From NCBI GenBank assembly GCA_000242815.2, contig AHHB01000027.1:1-55236 (forward strand): a stretch of DNA of 55,236 bases. The letters run 5' to 3'. Shown one piece after another: positions 7,791 to 16,756 of the stretch. The position numbers and the translations under genes are program-made. Origin of the DNA: Janthinobacterium lividum PAMC 25724. GTDB lineage: Bacteria > Pseudomonadota > Gammaproteobacteria > Burkholderiales > Burkholderiaceae_D. Below the pieces are notes generated by a model that saw only the letters and a program-made list of their open reading frames with translations, was not told where the DNA came from and made no database searches. The first letter of the stretch is position 1. Each line of letters begins with the position of its first letter.

Positions 7791-9445
7791 ATGCGACTCA
7801 ATCTTCCCGTCACCGATACCGAGATCACCCTGAGCGATACCGAGACCATCGTCTCGACTACTGACTTGCAAGGTAATATCACGTATGCGAACCCTTACTT
7901 CATCGCCATCAGCGGTTACAGTGCGGACGAATTGATGGGCGCGCCGCAGAACATTTTGCGCCATCCGGATATGTCGGTCGAAGCGTTTGCCGATTTCTGG
8001 GCCACCGCCCGCGCGGGGCGTTCGTGGAGCGGCATGGTCAAGAACCGCTGCAAGAATGGCGATTACTATTGGGTGCTGGCGAACGTGACGCCGGTAGTCG
8101 AGGATGGCGTGGCTGTCGGCTATATGTCCGTGCGCACCAAGCCGACGCGCCAGCAGGTGGCGCAGGCGTGCGCCCTGTACGCGCGCATGAAGGCGGGGCA
8201 GGCCAATGGCATCATCATCAGGCAGGGCGTAGCCGTGCGCACGGGCTGGCTGGCCAAGGTGCTCAGCTTGCGTGACTTGGCACTGGGCAAGCGCATAGGC
8301 TGGAACCTGGGCTCGCTGAGCCTGCTATTGCTGTTGCAGTTGGCGTGGGATGCGGGTCTGTTGCCGACCAGAGCGGGAGGCTGGATAACGGGGTTGGCCG
8401 CGGTGGCCTTGTGCGCGACCCTGTATTTCTGGCGTGGCTTGCACCGCGCCGTGTTGCAGCCCTTGCAACAGGCGCGCCAGGCCTGTGACGTGATGGCGGG
8501 CGGCGACCTGACGGGCGAGTTCGATACCGCCCGGCGCGACGAGATGGGGCAACTGCTGCGCTCGTTGCGCCAGTTGCGCGTCAATTTGCACTCCATCGTC
8601 GGTGATGTGCGCGGTAATTTCCTGCGCATCAGCATGGCCAGCCAGGAAATCGCTGCCGGCAATATGGATTTGTCGGGCCGGACGGAAGCGCAGGCGTCGG
8701 CCCTGGAGCAGACGGCGTCGAGCATGGAGCAGTTGGCCGCTACGGTGCAGCAAAACAGCAGCAATGCCGTGCAGGCCAGCGACATGGCGGGCAAGGTACA
8801 TGGCCTGGCGGGGCGCGGCGGTGAAATCGTCGGCCAGGTAGTGATGATGATGGATGAAATTAACGCCTCTTCCAAGAAGATAGGCGACATTACCGGAATT
8901 ATTGAGGGTATTGCCTTCCAAACCAACATCCTGGCCCTGAACGCGGCTGTCGAAGCGGCGCGCGCAGGCGACCAGGGGCGCGGCTTTGCCGTCGTGGCAG
9001 GCGAGGTGCGCAGCCTGGCCCAGCGCAGCGCGTCGGCCGCCACGGAGATCAAGCAATTGATCACGGCATCGCTGGCGCAAGTGCAGGCGGGCGCGAAACT
9101 GGCGCAACAGGCAGCGTCAGCAGTGCCGAGATGCTGGGCGCCGTGCAGGGCGTGCACGGCATCATGGATGAGATTGCTTCAGCCTCGCGCGAACAGAGCC
9201 ATGGCATCGGCCAGGTCAATATGGCCGTCACGCAGATGGATGAAGTGACGCAGCAGAACGCGGCGCTGGTGGAGCAATCGGCGGCGGCCTCGGCTTCGCT
9301 GCAAGACCAGGCCATGCAATTGGAGCAAGCGATGGCCCTGTTCAAGCTGGAACGGCGGCGCGACGGCCAGGCGGCCACGGCCACGTCCCTGCGCGCCGCG
9401 CCGCCACGCCGCCACATGACAGCCGCCGCCCTGTCCGCTCCTTGA
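7791..9445 (+). pseudogene. Aer-like PAS methyl-accepting chemotaxis protein, broken by a 1-nt deletion
   Basis: The start ATG 7791 follows GAGGG. Domains in order: an N-terminal PAS (residues about 15-115, with [13 protein letters not shown] and [12 protein letters not shown]) as in the redox/energy sensor Aer, two close membrane spans (about 180-225), HAMP, and the MCP signalling hairpin ([21 protein letters not shown]). Near 9113-9116 the frame is lost: the rest ([20 protein letters not shown] onward, to 9445) continues in another frame. Adding one G (reading GCAGGCGTC) would restore a receptor of about 551 residues. Taken literally, the product ends at 9248 with a scrambled tail and lacks the last methylation helix. 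No C-terminal CheR-binding pentapeptide is seen. Confidence 0.8.
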
Positions 9446-9499
9446 CGTTCGCCGTGTCACGCAGCAGGCAAATGGCGTGGCTGCCTGTGGCAGTTGGCA

Positions 9500-10282
9500 C
9501 TATTGCATGTGCCAGCCGTGGCTGACGACGATGGACTGGCCGCTTAGCGCCGTCGATGGGAAGGCTGCCAGGAAGACGGCTGTTTGCGCCACATCCTCGG
9601 TGGTGGTGAATTCGCCGTCAATCGTGTCTTTCAGCATGATTTTCTTGATCACGTCTTCTTCGCTGATGTTCAACTGGGCTGCCTGTTCCGGGATTTGCTT
9701 GTCGACCAGCGGCGTGCGCACGAAGCCGGGGCAGATGACGTTGGCGCGGATGCCATCTTTCGCACCTTCCTTGGCTACCACCTTGGCCAGGCCCAGCAAG
9801 CCATGCTTGGCGGCAACGTAGGCGCTCTTGAAGAGCGAACCTTCGTGCGAGTGCACGGAGCCCATGTAGATGATGGCGCCGCCGCGGCCGGCCTTGATCA
9901 TTTCGCGCATGCAGGCGCGCGTGGTGAGGAAGGCGCCGTCCATGTGGATGGCCAGCATTTTTTTCCACTGATCGAACGGGTAGTCGACAACGGGGCTGAT
10001 AATCTGGATGCCCGCATTGCTGATCAGGATATCGATGCCGCCGAAGTGGGCCGCGGCGTCCGCCACGCCCTGCTCGACCTGTGCTTCGCTGGAAACGTCC
10101 ATGGCCACGGCAAACGCCTGGCCGCCCGATTGCTTGATTTCCTCGGCCGTCTTGCTGGCCGCTTCCAGCGCCAGGTCGGCGATGACCACCTTGGCCCCTT
10201 GTTTTGCATATTCAATGGCTATTTCCTTGCCGATACCACTGGCGGCGCCGGTAATCAGTGCGACTTTGTCTTTGAGTTGCAT
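9500..10282 (-). CDS. bdhA: 3-hydroxybutyrate dehydrogenase (SDR family)
   Basis: 260 residues. The start is set by AAGGAT four bases before ATG 10282; the upstream extension in the same frame is not protein-like. A classical short-chain dehydrogenase: NAD-binding TGAASGIG at residues about 11-18, NAG motif (ISNAGIQ), and catalytic Ser and YxxxK (YVAAKHG). The C-terminal segments VKKIM-like, DTIDGEFTT and the final VVSHGWHMQ are characteristic of D-3-hydroxybutyrate dehydrogenase. It interconverts 3-hydroxybutyrate and acetoacetate with NAD, a step in using stored polyhydroxybutyrate. It lies 92 bases downstream of the AraC gene on the same strand and may be co-transcribed with it. Confidence 0.9.
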   Translation of the reverse strand: MQLKDKVALITGAASGIGKEIAIEYAKQGAKVVIADLALEAASKTAEEIKQSGGQAFAVAMDVSSEAQVEQGVADAAAHFGGIDILISNAGIQIISPVVDYPFDQWKKMLAIHMDGAFLTTRACMREMIKAGRGGAIIYMGSVHSHEGSLFKSAYVAAKHGLLGLAKVVAKEGAKDGIRANVICPGFVRTPLVDKQIPEQAAQLNISEEDVIKKIMLKDTIDGEFTTTEDVAQTAVFLAAFPSTALSGQSIVVSHGWHMQ

Positions 10283-10374
10283 ATTAATCCTTTGCATTGC
10301 GGGTTGGAGTGATCGTGGGAAGTCAGAGCATGCCAGTATAGCCAGAAAATGCGCCGGGCACGGCGCGCCCATGC

Positions 10375-11451
10375 CTAGAATCGGGCTTGTCTCGCCTGCA
10401 ATTGATGCAGGCGCCAGGCGCCGGGATTGGTGCCCGCCCAGACGCGGAACGCGTGGTTGAACGCGCTTTGTTCCTGGTAGCCGAGCAGAAAGGCGATGTC
10501 GACCAGCGACAGGTCCGGCGTGCGCAAATAATCACGCGCCAGGCTATAGCGGGTCTGGTCCAGCAAGGCCTGGAAACTGGTGCCGGCGTCGGCCAACTTG
10601 CGCTGCAGGGTGCGCGGCGTGACGGCCAGCATGGCGGCAACGCTGGCCAGGCGCGCCGAACCCTGGCGCAAGCCCGCCACGATGGCCGCATGTACTTGCG
10701 ACTCGATGGCGCCGCTACTTTCTGCTGTGGCCTGGCGCTGTGCCAGCAACTGCTCCGCGTGCTGGCACAGCACGGGGTACAGGCTGACGTCGGCGTTCGG
10801 CACGGGCCAGTCCAGCAATTGCGCCTCGAAGCTGGCCGTGTTCGTGCTGGCGCCAAACGCGGGCAGGCTGCCCAGCACGCGCATATATTCGTCGCGGTGC
10901 GTGGCGCAGCGCAGCAAGTCGCCGCCGCCATCGTGGGTGAACGCCAGTCGGGCCGGCGGCAGGGGTACGCCCGCCAGCCAGTCGCCGCACACTTTGACAC
11001 CGGCAAAGACGCTGTCGACCAAGTGCCGGCTGGCGCCCGGATAGTGGCTGCTCCATCGGTAATGCGCGACGGCGCCATCGCGCTGCAGGGTCGAGCGGCC
11101 CAGGTCGTGCGCCAGCCGTTCATAGCGCGCCGTCTGTTCCAGCGCCTGGCCCATATTTTTGCAACTGAGCAAAATCAAGCCATACGCGCTATAGGTACCC
11201 ATGCGCACGCGCTGGCCCACGTGCAGGCCAAAATGCGCGTCGCCCGCCAGTTGTGCGCCTGCATCGAGCAGGCGCACGTAGTCGCGTGCGGCCAGGCTGG
11301 CCGTTGACGCTTCCAGGCTGTGCGGCGCTATGCCTGCCGCCTGCGCCAGGGTGGCGGCAGCGATGCCGTGCGCGCCGGCCGCTTCCAGCAGCGGCTGCAG
11401 ATAGGCGCCCGCGACCCGCCCTTGCGCGTGGTCGCTGTCAGTGCCTGGCAT
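10375..11451 (-). CDS. AraC-family transcriptional regulator (arabinose-binding-like N-terminal domain)
   Basis: About 358 residues if ATG 11451 is used; a TTG at 11466 is an alternative. The N-terminal two thirds match the ligand-binding domain of OruR-type AraC proteins ([24 protein letters not shown], then FGLHVGQRV and [10 protein letters not shown]). The C-terminal 100 residues carry two helix-turn-helices: [20 protein letters not shown] and [20 protein letters not shown], then [13 protein letters not shown]. It is divergent from the AGPS-like/GlpD-like/FGGY operon, so that operon is the likely target. bdhA, downstream on the same strand, is another. Confidence 0.85.
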   Translation of the reverse strand: MPGTDSDHAQGRVAGAYLQPLLEAAGAHGIAAATLAQAAGIAPHSLEASTASLAARDYVRLLDAGAQLAGDAHFGLHVGQRVRMGTYSAYGLILLSCKNMGQALEQTARYERLAHDLGRSTLQRDGAVAHYRWSSHYPGASRHLVDSVFAGVKVCGDWLAGVPLPPARLAFTHDGGGDLLRCATHRDEYMRVLGSLPAFGASTNTASFEAQLLDWPVPNADVSLYPVLCQHAEQLLAQRQATAESSGAIESQVHAAIVAGLRQGSARLASVAAMLAVTPRTLQRKLADAGTSFQALLDQTRYSLARDYLRTPDLSLVDIAFLLGYQEQSAFNHAFRVWAGTNPGAWRLHQLQARQARF

Positions 11452-11590
11452 GATGCAACAATGCAATTGTCATGAAAAACCAATATCTTTCGTCTCTGGC
11501 GGCATATGCTATTCATCTAGCAAGAAAATCAGGCAAGCACAGTATAGCAAGCCGCCGTGGCGTGCAACTGGCCAACTACAGGGGATTTCG

Positions 11591-13201
11591 ATGCAACGCT
11601 GGAATGGCTGGGGTGACGAGAGCGTCACGTTTGCGTTGAGCGCGGCGGCGCTGGCTTTGTTGGGCGAGCGCCTGGGGCCGGGTAGCGGCATGCACGATGC
11701 CACATTTGACGCCGTCTGTGCGGCAGTTCCCGCCTCGCGCCTGGCGCCGCATCCGCTGATCGATACCAAGCCTGCCACGCGCGTGCGTCATGCGCTCGGC
11801 CAAAGTCTGCCCGACTGGTTCAAGCTGCGCCACGGCCGCATCGGCGCGGTACCCGACGGCGTGGCCTTTCCCGACAGTGCGCTGCAGGTGCGCCAGCTGC
11901 TCGCGTATGCGCACCATGCCGGTGTGGCGGTGATACCCCACGGCGGCGGCACCAGCGTGGCCGGGCACTTGACGGTGGCTGCGGGCGCGCGCCCCGTGCT
12001 GTCGTTGAGCCTCGTGCGCCTGTGCGCGCTGGGCCATCTGGACCGCGAAGCGCAGCTGGCCACTTTCGGCGCCGGCGTCTACGGCCCCGACCTGGAAGCG
12101 CAGCTGCGCGCGCAGGGTTATACCCTGGGCCACTATCCGCAGTCGTTCGAATATTCCACCCTGGGTGGCTGGATCGCCACGCGTTCGTCGGGCCAGCAAT
12201 CACTGCGCTATGGCCGCATCGAGCAGCTGTTCGCGGGCGGTGAAGTAGAAACGCCATCCGGCACTTTGACGATTCCCACCTTTCCCGCCTCGGCGGCCGG
12301 CATCGACCTGCGCGAAATGGTGCTCGGTTCCGAAGGGCGCCTGGGCATCCTGACGCAAGCTACCGTGCGCATCTCACCGCTGCCGCCCCATGAAGCATTC
12401 CATGCCGTGTTTTTCGCCGATTGGGGCCAGGCGCAGGCGGCCGTGCGGGCATTGGCCCAGTCGCGTCTGCCTTTATGCATGCTGCGCCTGTCGAACGCGC
12501 TCGAGACGCAAACCATGCTGACCCTGGCCGGCCACAAGAAACTGGTGGCACTGCTGGAGCGCTACCTGTCCCTGCGCGGCTGCGCGCAAGGCAAGTGCAT
12601 GCTGATGGTGGGCGTCAGCGGAGACGCAAAACCGGCGCGCGCGGCCCTGCGCGACGCCCTGGCGCTGGCGCGGCGGCACAAGGGCGTGCATGTGGGGCGG
12701 CACATGGGCGACAAGTGGAAGCAGGGTCGCTTTCGCAACGTCTACCTGCGCAATGGCGCCTGGGAGCACGGCTATGTCATCGACACGGTGGAAACTGCCG
12801 TCGACTGGCCCCGCGTCACGCCCATGATGGCAGCGCTGGAGCAGGCCGGCACCAGGGCGCTGGCCGCGCATGGCGAGCAGGTGCACGCCTACACGCATCT
12901 GTCGCATGTGTATGCGCAGGGCGCCAGCGTCTACACCACGTATGTGTACCGGCTGGCGCCCACGTATGAAGAAAACATGGCGCGCTGGCGCAGCCTGAAA
13001 GAGGCGGCTTGCGCTGCCATCGTGGCCAACGGCGGCACCATCAGCCACCAGCACGGCGTGGGTAGCGATCATGCGCCGTGGCTGGCTGCCGAAAAGGGTC
13101 CACTGGGCATCGCCGCCATGCGCGCACTACTGCATCAGTTTGACCCGCAGGGCATGATGAACCCCGGTAAACTGCTGCCCGAAGTGGCGGGTGCGCCGTG
13201 A
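11591..13201 (+). CDS. FAD-linked oxidase related to alkyl-dihydroxyacetonephosphate synthase (AGPS-like)
   Basis: 536 residues. ATG 11591 follows AGGGGA. An N-terminal segment (MQRWNGWGDESVTF) is followed by a PCMH-type FAD domain with VIPHGGGTSVAGHLT, ATFGAGVYGPDLE and GWIATRSSGQQS, then a FAD oxidase C-terminal domain. Features seen in AGPS proteins are present: a late SHQHGVGSDHAPWL and a DTVETAVDWPRV segment. Eukaryotic AGPS exchanges the acyl chain of acyl-DHAP for a fatty alcohol to make ether lipids. Bacterial relatives are diverse and some are glycolate- or lactate-oxidase-like, so the reaction here is not settled. First gene of an operon, overlapping the next by four bases (GTGA). 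Confidence 0.75.
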   Translation: MQRWNGWGDESVTFALSAAALALLGERLGPGSGMHDATFDAVCAAVPASRLAPHPLIDTKPATRVRHALGQSLPDWFKLRHGRIGAVPDGVAFPDSALQVRQLLAYAHHAGVAVIPHGGGTSVAGHLTVAAGARPVLSLSLVRLCALGHLDREAQLATFGAGVYGPDLEAQLRAQGYTLGHYPQSFEYSTLGGWIATRSSGQQSLRYGRIEQLFAGGEVETPSGTLTIPTFPASAAGIDLREMVLGSEGRLGILTQATVRISPLPPHEAFHAVFFADWGQAQAAVRALAQSRLPLCMLRLSNALETQTMLTLAGHKKLVALLERYLSLRGCAQGKCMLMVGVSGDAKPARAALRDALALARRHKGVHVGRHMGDKWKQGRFRNVYLRNGAWEHGYVIDTVETAVDWPRVTPMMAALEQAGTRALAAHGEQVHAYTHLSHVYAQGASVYTTYVYRLAPTYEENMARWRSLKEAACAAIVANGGTISHQHGVGSDHAPWLAAEKGPLGIAAMRALLHQFDPQGMMNPGKLLPEVAGAP

Positions 13202-14766
13202 ACCGCGACGATTTGCCTGGCGTCCTGGCGCGCCACTGGGATGTGCTGATCGTCGGCGGCGGCATCACCGGCGCTGGCATCTTGCTGGAAGCATCGCGGC
13301 GCGGCCTGAAGGCGCTGCTGGTCGAGCAGCGCGATTTCGCCTGGGGCACGTCGAGCCGCTCCTCGAAGCTGGTGCATGGCGGCTTGCGTTACCTCAAGCA
13401 GGGGCAGTTCGCGATGACGCGCGAGTCGGTGCATGAACGGCAAGCCTTGCTGGCCGACGCGGCCGGGTTGGTCGAGCCGCAGGGCTTCGCCTTTGGCGAC
13501 TACGCGGGCAGGAAACCGGGACGGCGCCAGTTCATGCTGGGCCTGGCCATCTATGACGTGATGGCGGGGCAGCGGGCGCGCCGCTATGTCGATGCGACCG
13601 ATTTTTCCATGCTGGCGCCGCATGTCCAGCGCGAAGGACTGCGCGGCGGCATGCTGTACCAGGACGCCAAGACGGACGACGCGCGCCTGGTGCTGCGCGT
13701 GCTGCAGGAAGCGCGCCGCCATGGCGGCGTGGCCGTCAATTATCTGGGCGTGGAATCGCTGCTGCGCGAAGACGGCAGGGTCGTGGGGGCCGTTTTGAAC
13801 GATGGCATCGGCGCCGCAACATTGACGGCGCGCGCGCGCCTGGTGATCAGCGCCACGGGCGCCTGGGCCGACCGCTTGCGCGGCCAGGTGGGAGAAAAGC
13901 CGAAGCTGCGGCCGCTGCGCGGTAGCCATTTGCTGCTGCCTGCCTGGCGCCTGCCGCTGGCGCAAGCGGTCAGCCTGATGCACCCGCGCGATGGCCGCCC
14001 CGTCTTCGCCTATCCGTGGGAGGGCGTGACCCTGGTGGGCACCACCGATGTCGACCATGACGCCAGCCTCGACTTGGAGCCTGCCATCACGCGCGGCGAA
14101 CTCGACTACCTGCTGGTGGCGTTGCGCTGGCAGTTTCCGCAGTTGGCGCTGGGCGAAGACGACGTGCTGGCCACGTATGCCGGCGTGCGTCCCGTCATCG
14201 ATAGCGGCCAGCTAGACCCGTCGAAGGAGGCGCGCGAACATGCGCTATGGCTGGAGCATGGCTTGTTGACGGTGGCGGGCGGCAAGCTGACGACGTTTCG
14301 TGTGATCGCCCTTGACGCATTGCGCCGCGCCGCGCCGCTGTTGCCAGGCTGGCAGGCGGATCTGCGCCCATTGCCAATTTTTGACGCAACGCCGCCCTTG
14401 TCGGGCAAGGCTTTGCTGCTCGATGGCGAGCAGCGCGCGCGTCTGCTCGGGCGTTATGGCGCGGCCGCGCAGGCCCTGTGCGATGCGTCGCACGAGGGCG
14501 AATTGGCGCAAATTGCCGGCACACAGACGCTCTGGGCGCAGCTGCGCTGGGGCGCGCGCAATGAGAACGTGCAGCACCTGGACGATCTGCTGCTGCGGCG
14601 CACGCGCCTCGGTGTGCAGCTGGCCGGCGGCGCGCTTGCTATCATGACGCGCCTGCGTGCCATCTGCCAGCATGAATTGGGCTGGGACGATGCGCGCTGG
14701 GACGCGGAGCAGGCGCGCTACCTGGCCCTGTGGCGCAGTCATTACAGCGTGCCGCAAAGCCACTGA
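13198..14766 (+). CDS. glpD: FAD-dependent glycerol-3-phosphate dehydrogenase (GlpD-like)
   Basis: 522 residues, beginning at a GTG that overlaps the stop of the AGPS-like gene (GTGA), which indicates translational coupling. The N-terminal dinucleotide-binding site is LIVGGGITGAGI. The GlpD signatures SSRSSKLVHGGLRYL and FAYPWEGVTLVGTTDVDH follow, and GGKLTTFR sits near residue 360. The enzyme class oxidises sn-glycerol-3-phosphate to dihydroxyacetone phosphate at the membrane and passes electrons to quinone. Next to an AGPS-like flavoprotein and an FGGY kinase it may act on glycerol released from lipids or on a related polyol phosphate. I cannot say whether it is the housekeeping GlpD or a paralogue. 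Confidence 0.85.
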   Translation: MNRDDLPGVLARHWDVLIVGGGITGAGILLEASRRGLKALLVEQRDFAWGTSSRSSKLVHGGLRYLKQGQFAMTRESVHERQALLADAAGLVEPQGFAFGDYAGRKPGRRQFMLGLAIYDVMAGQRARRYVDATDFSMLAPHVQREGLRGGMLYQDAKTDDARLVLRVLQEARRHGGVAVNYLGVESLLREDGRVVGAVLNDGIGAATLTARARLVISATGAWADRLRGQVGEKPKLRPLRGSHLLLPAWRLPLAQAVSLMHPRDGRPVFAYPWEGVTLVGTTDVDHDASLDLEPAITRGELDYLLVALRWQFPQLALGEDDVLATYAGVRPVIDSGQLDPSKEAREHALWLEHGLLTVAGGKLTTFRVIALDALRRAAPLLPGWQADLRPLPIFDATPPLSGKALLLDGEQRARLLGRYGAAAQALCDASHEGELAQIAGTQTLWAQLRWGARNENVQHLDDLLLRRTRLGVQLAGGALAIMTRLRAICQHELGWDDARWDAEQARYLALWRSHYSVPQSH

Positions 14767-14799
14767 AGCGATCATAAAAATACAAAAGAGGAGAGTATC

Positions 14800-14937
14800 A
14801 TCGAGACCATCCTGTTGCGCCAGCCCGTGGCCGCCCTCGTCGAGGAACTGGGCGAAGACCTGCTGCACATCACCTGCGCGAATGGCGACCTCGTCGACGT
14901 CGGCTGGTATCGAGTCGCGCTCGACGTTGCGCGCTGA
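14800..14937 (+). CDS. Possible 45-codon small protein with apparent AUC start
   Basis: Between the GlpD-like and kinase genes is a frame of 45 codons ending at TGA 14935-14937. Its codons have the same strong G/C preference at third positions as the neighbours. The peptide reads like a folded protein: ETILLRQPVAALVEELGEDL, then LHITCANGDLVDVGWYRVAL. A strong ribosome site (GAGGAG, 14788-14793) lies six bases before ATC 14800, with another ATC just before it. No ATG, GTG or TTG is correctly placed; CTG 14812 and TTG 14815 are too far. Either a rare AUC start is used or an ATG has mutated or been misread. Its stop is four bases from the kinase ATG. No known family is recognised. Confidence 0.45.
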   Translation: METILLRQPVAALVEELGEDLLHITCANGDLVDVGWYRVALDVAR

Positions 14938-14941
14938 AGTC

Positions 14942-16519
14942 ATGGCGAGCGTATCGGAGCGGGCAGCTTACATTCTTGCCATCGACAATGGCACGCAAAG
15001 CGTGCGCGCGCTGCTGTTTGACAGGGACGGCAACCTGGCGGCCAAGGCGCAGGTGTTCCTGGAGGCATATTATTCCGAGCATCCCGGCTGGGCCGAGCAT
15101 GATGCCGAAGGCTACTGGCAAGCCGTCTGCGAAGCGTGCCAGCAACTGTGGCGCAGCACGGCCATAGCCAAGTCCTCGGTGGTCGGCGTGGCGGTGACCA
15201 CGCAGCGCGGCACGGTGGTCAATGTCGATGAGCATGGCGTTCCCCTGCGCCCCGCCATCACTTGGCTCGATCAGCGCTGCACGCGCCAGATTCCGCCGCT
15301 GGCGCCGTGGTGGCGCGCCGCTTTTCGCGTCACGCGCCTCGAGGGTACGATCACGTATTTCCGCCGCGAGGCCGAGATCAACTGGATTAGCGCGCACCAG
15401 CCTGACATCTGGCGCCGCACGCATAAATTCCTGCTGCTGTCGGGCTTCTTGAACCACCGTCTCTGCGGGCGTTATGCCGATTCGACGGGTTCCCAGGTGG
15501 CTTACATCCCGTTCGACTACAAGCGCCACACCTGGGCCGGGCGCTTCGACTGGAAGTGGCAGGCACTGGCGATCAAGCGCTCCATGCTGCCGGAGCTGGT
15601 GACGCCGGGCACGCGCATGGGTGCCATCACGGCTGCGGCGGCTGCGGCGACGGGCATCTTGCAAGGCACGCCCTTGCTGGCGGCGGCCGCCGACAAGGCT
15701 TGCGAAGTGTTGGGCGCCGGCTGCGTCGAGCCGCATGTGGCGTGCCTCAGCTACGGCACCACGGCCACCATCAACACGACCAACCGCAACTACGTGGAAG
15801 TGACGCGCTTTATTCCGCCGTATCCGGCCGCCATGCCGGGCGCCTACAGCACGGAAGTGCAGATTTTTCGTGGCTACTGGATGGTCAACTGGTTCAAGGA
15901 GCAGTTCGGCGACCGCGAACGGGCGGCCGCTGCCGAAGATGGCACGGGCTGCTCTGCCGAGGCGCTGTTCGAGCGCCTGGTCGAGGCCGTGCCGCCCGGT
16001 TCCATGGGCCTGATGCTGCAGCCGTACTGGAGTCCCGGCATCAAGGTGCCTGGCCCGGAAGCGAAGGGCGCCATGATCGGTTTTGGCGATGTGCATACGC
16101 GCGCGCATATGTACCGCGCCATCCTCGAAGGGCTTGCGTATGCGCTGCGCGAAGGCAAGGAGCGCATCGAGCGGCGCAGCGGCATTGCCATTACGGAGCT
16201 GCGCATCGCAGGCGGCGGCTCGCAAAGCGACGCGGCCATGCAGCTGACGGCCGACATCTTCGGCTTGCCCGCTGCGCGCGCCCATGTGTATGAAAGTTCG
16301 GGCCTGGGCGCGGCCATCGCCGCGAGCGTGGGCCTGGGCTGGCATGCGGATTTCCCCGCCGCCGTGCAAGCCATGACGCGCAGGGGCAAGGTATTCCAGC
16401 CGCATCCCGAGCACTGCAAAATCTACGAACAGCTGTACCGGCGCGTGTATCGCAAGATGTATGCGCGGCTGCAGCCCTTGTACCGCGAAATCGCCGATAT
16501 CACCGGCTATCCGGAATAA
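14942..16519 (+). CDS. FGGY-family carbohydrate/polyol kinase
   Basis: 525 residues from ATG 14942; longer in-frame starts run through the preceding gene and are rejected. The N-terminal FGGY half begins with ILAIDNGTQSVRALLFD, the ATP/sugar kinase opening. TWLDQR follows, and a C-terminal half has LSYGTTATINTT, ILEGLAYALREGKERIE and the conserved ELRIAGGGSQSDAAMQLTAD. These kinases phosphorylate glycerol, pentuloses or other polyols with ATP. Placed after an AGPS-like flavoprotein and a GlpD-like dehydrogenase, a glycerol-like substrate is reasonable, but it lacks enough of the classical GlpK pattern for me to name it so. Last gene of the operon; a Fur box follows 17 bases later. Confidence 0.85.
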   Translation: MASVSERAAYILAIDNGTQSVRALLFDRDGNLAAKAQVFLEAYYSEHPGWAEHDAEGYWQAVCEACQQLWRSTAIAKSSVVGVAVTTQRGTVVNVDEHGVPLRPAITWLDQRCTRQIPPLAPWWRAAFRVTRLEGTITYFRREAEINWISAHQPDIWRRTHKFLLLSGFLNHRLCGRYADSTGSQVAYIPFDYKRHTWAGRFDWKWQALAIKRSMLPELVTPGTRMGAITAAAAAATGILQGTPLLAAAADKACEVLGAGCVEPHVACLSYGTTATINTTNRNYVEVTRFIPPYPAAMPGAYSTEVQIFRGYWMVNWFKEQFGDRERAAAAEDGTGCSAEALFERLVEAVPPGSMGLMLQPYWSPGIKVPGPEAKGAMIGFGDVHTRAHMYRAILEGLAYALREGKERIERRSGIAITELRIAGGGSQSDAAMQLTADIFGLPAARAHVYESSGLGAAIAASVGLGWHADFPAAVQAMTRRGKVFQPHPEHCKIYEQLYRRVYRKMYARLQPLYREIADITGYPE

Positions 16520-16532
16520 AACGCATGACACC

Positions 16533-16555
16533 GTATTGCGAATCATTCGCATCTG
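16533..16555. promoter_or_regulatory. Fur box (iron-responsive operator)
   Basis: A perfect 7-1-7 dyad TGCGAAT-C-ATTCGCA at 16537-16551 lies in AT-rich flanks. It shares the core GAATCATTC with the operator before the second TonB receptor at 51081. It fits ferric uptake regulator sites and precedes the receptor gene at 16757 by about 200 bases. Confidence 0.65.
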
Positions 16556-16756
16556 ATATATGATGTGTTTTGCATTTCACTAAGGCAACTTATTCCAGTG
16601 ATTGCAGTGCGCCGCCGGCCATGCGCCAGCGGCGCGTCCGTGCGGGCAGAGTCGCGCCGCAACGCTTGCTTCAACGCCACCGCTTGATCGTGCACAGTCT
16701 TCCTCTGCCCCAGCATTTTTTCATTCCATCAGTATGAAAACCAGGCAAGGATAGCG

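Noticed and set aside
14870..16552. 560-codon minus-strand frame opposite the FGGY kinase
   Set aside because: Shadow of a real kinase with FGGY motifs; low-complexity His/Arg/Ala composition.
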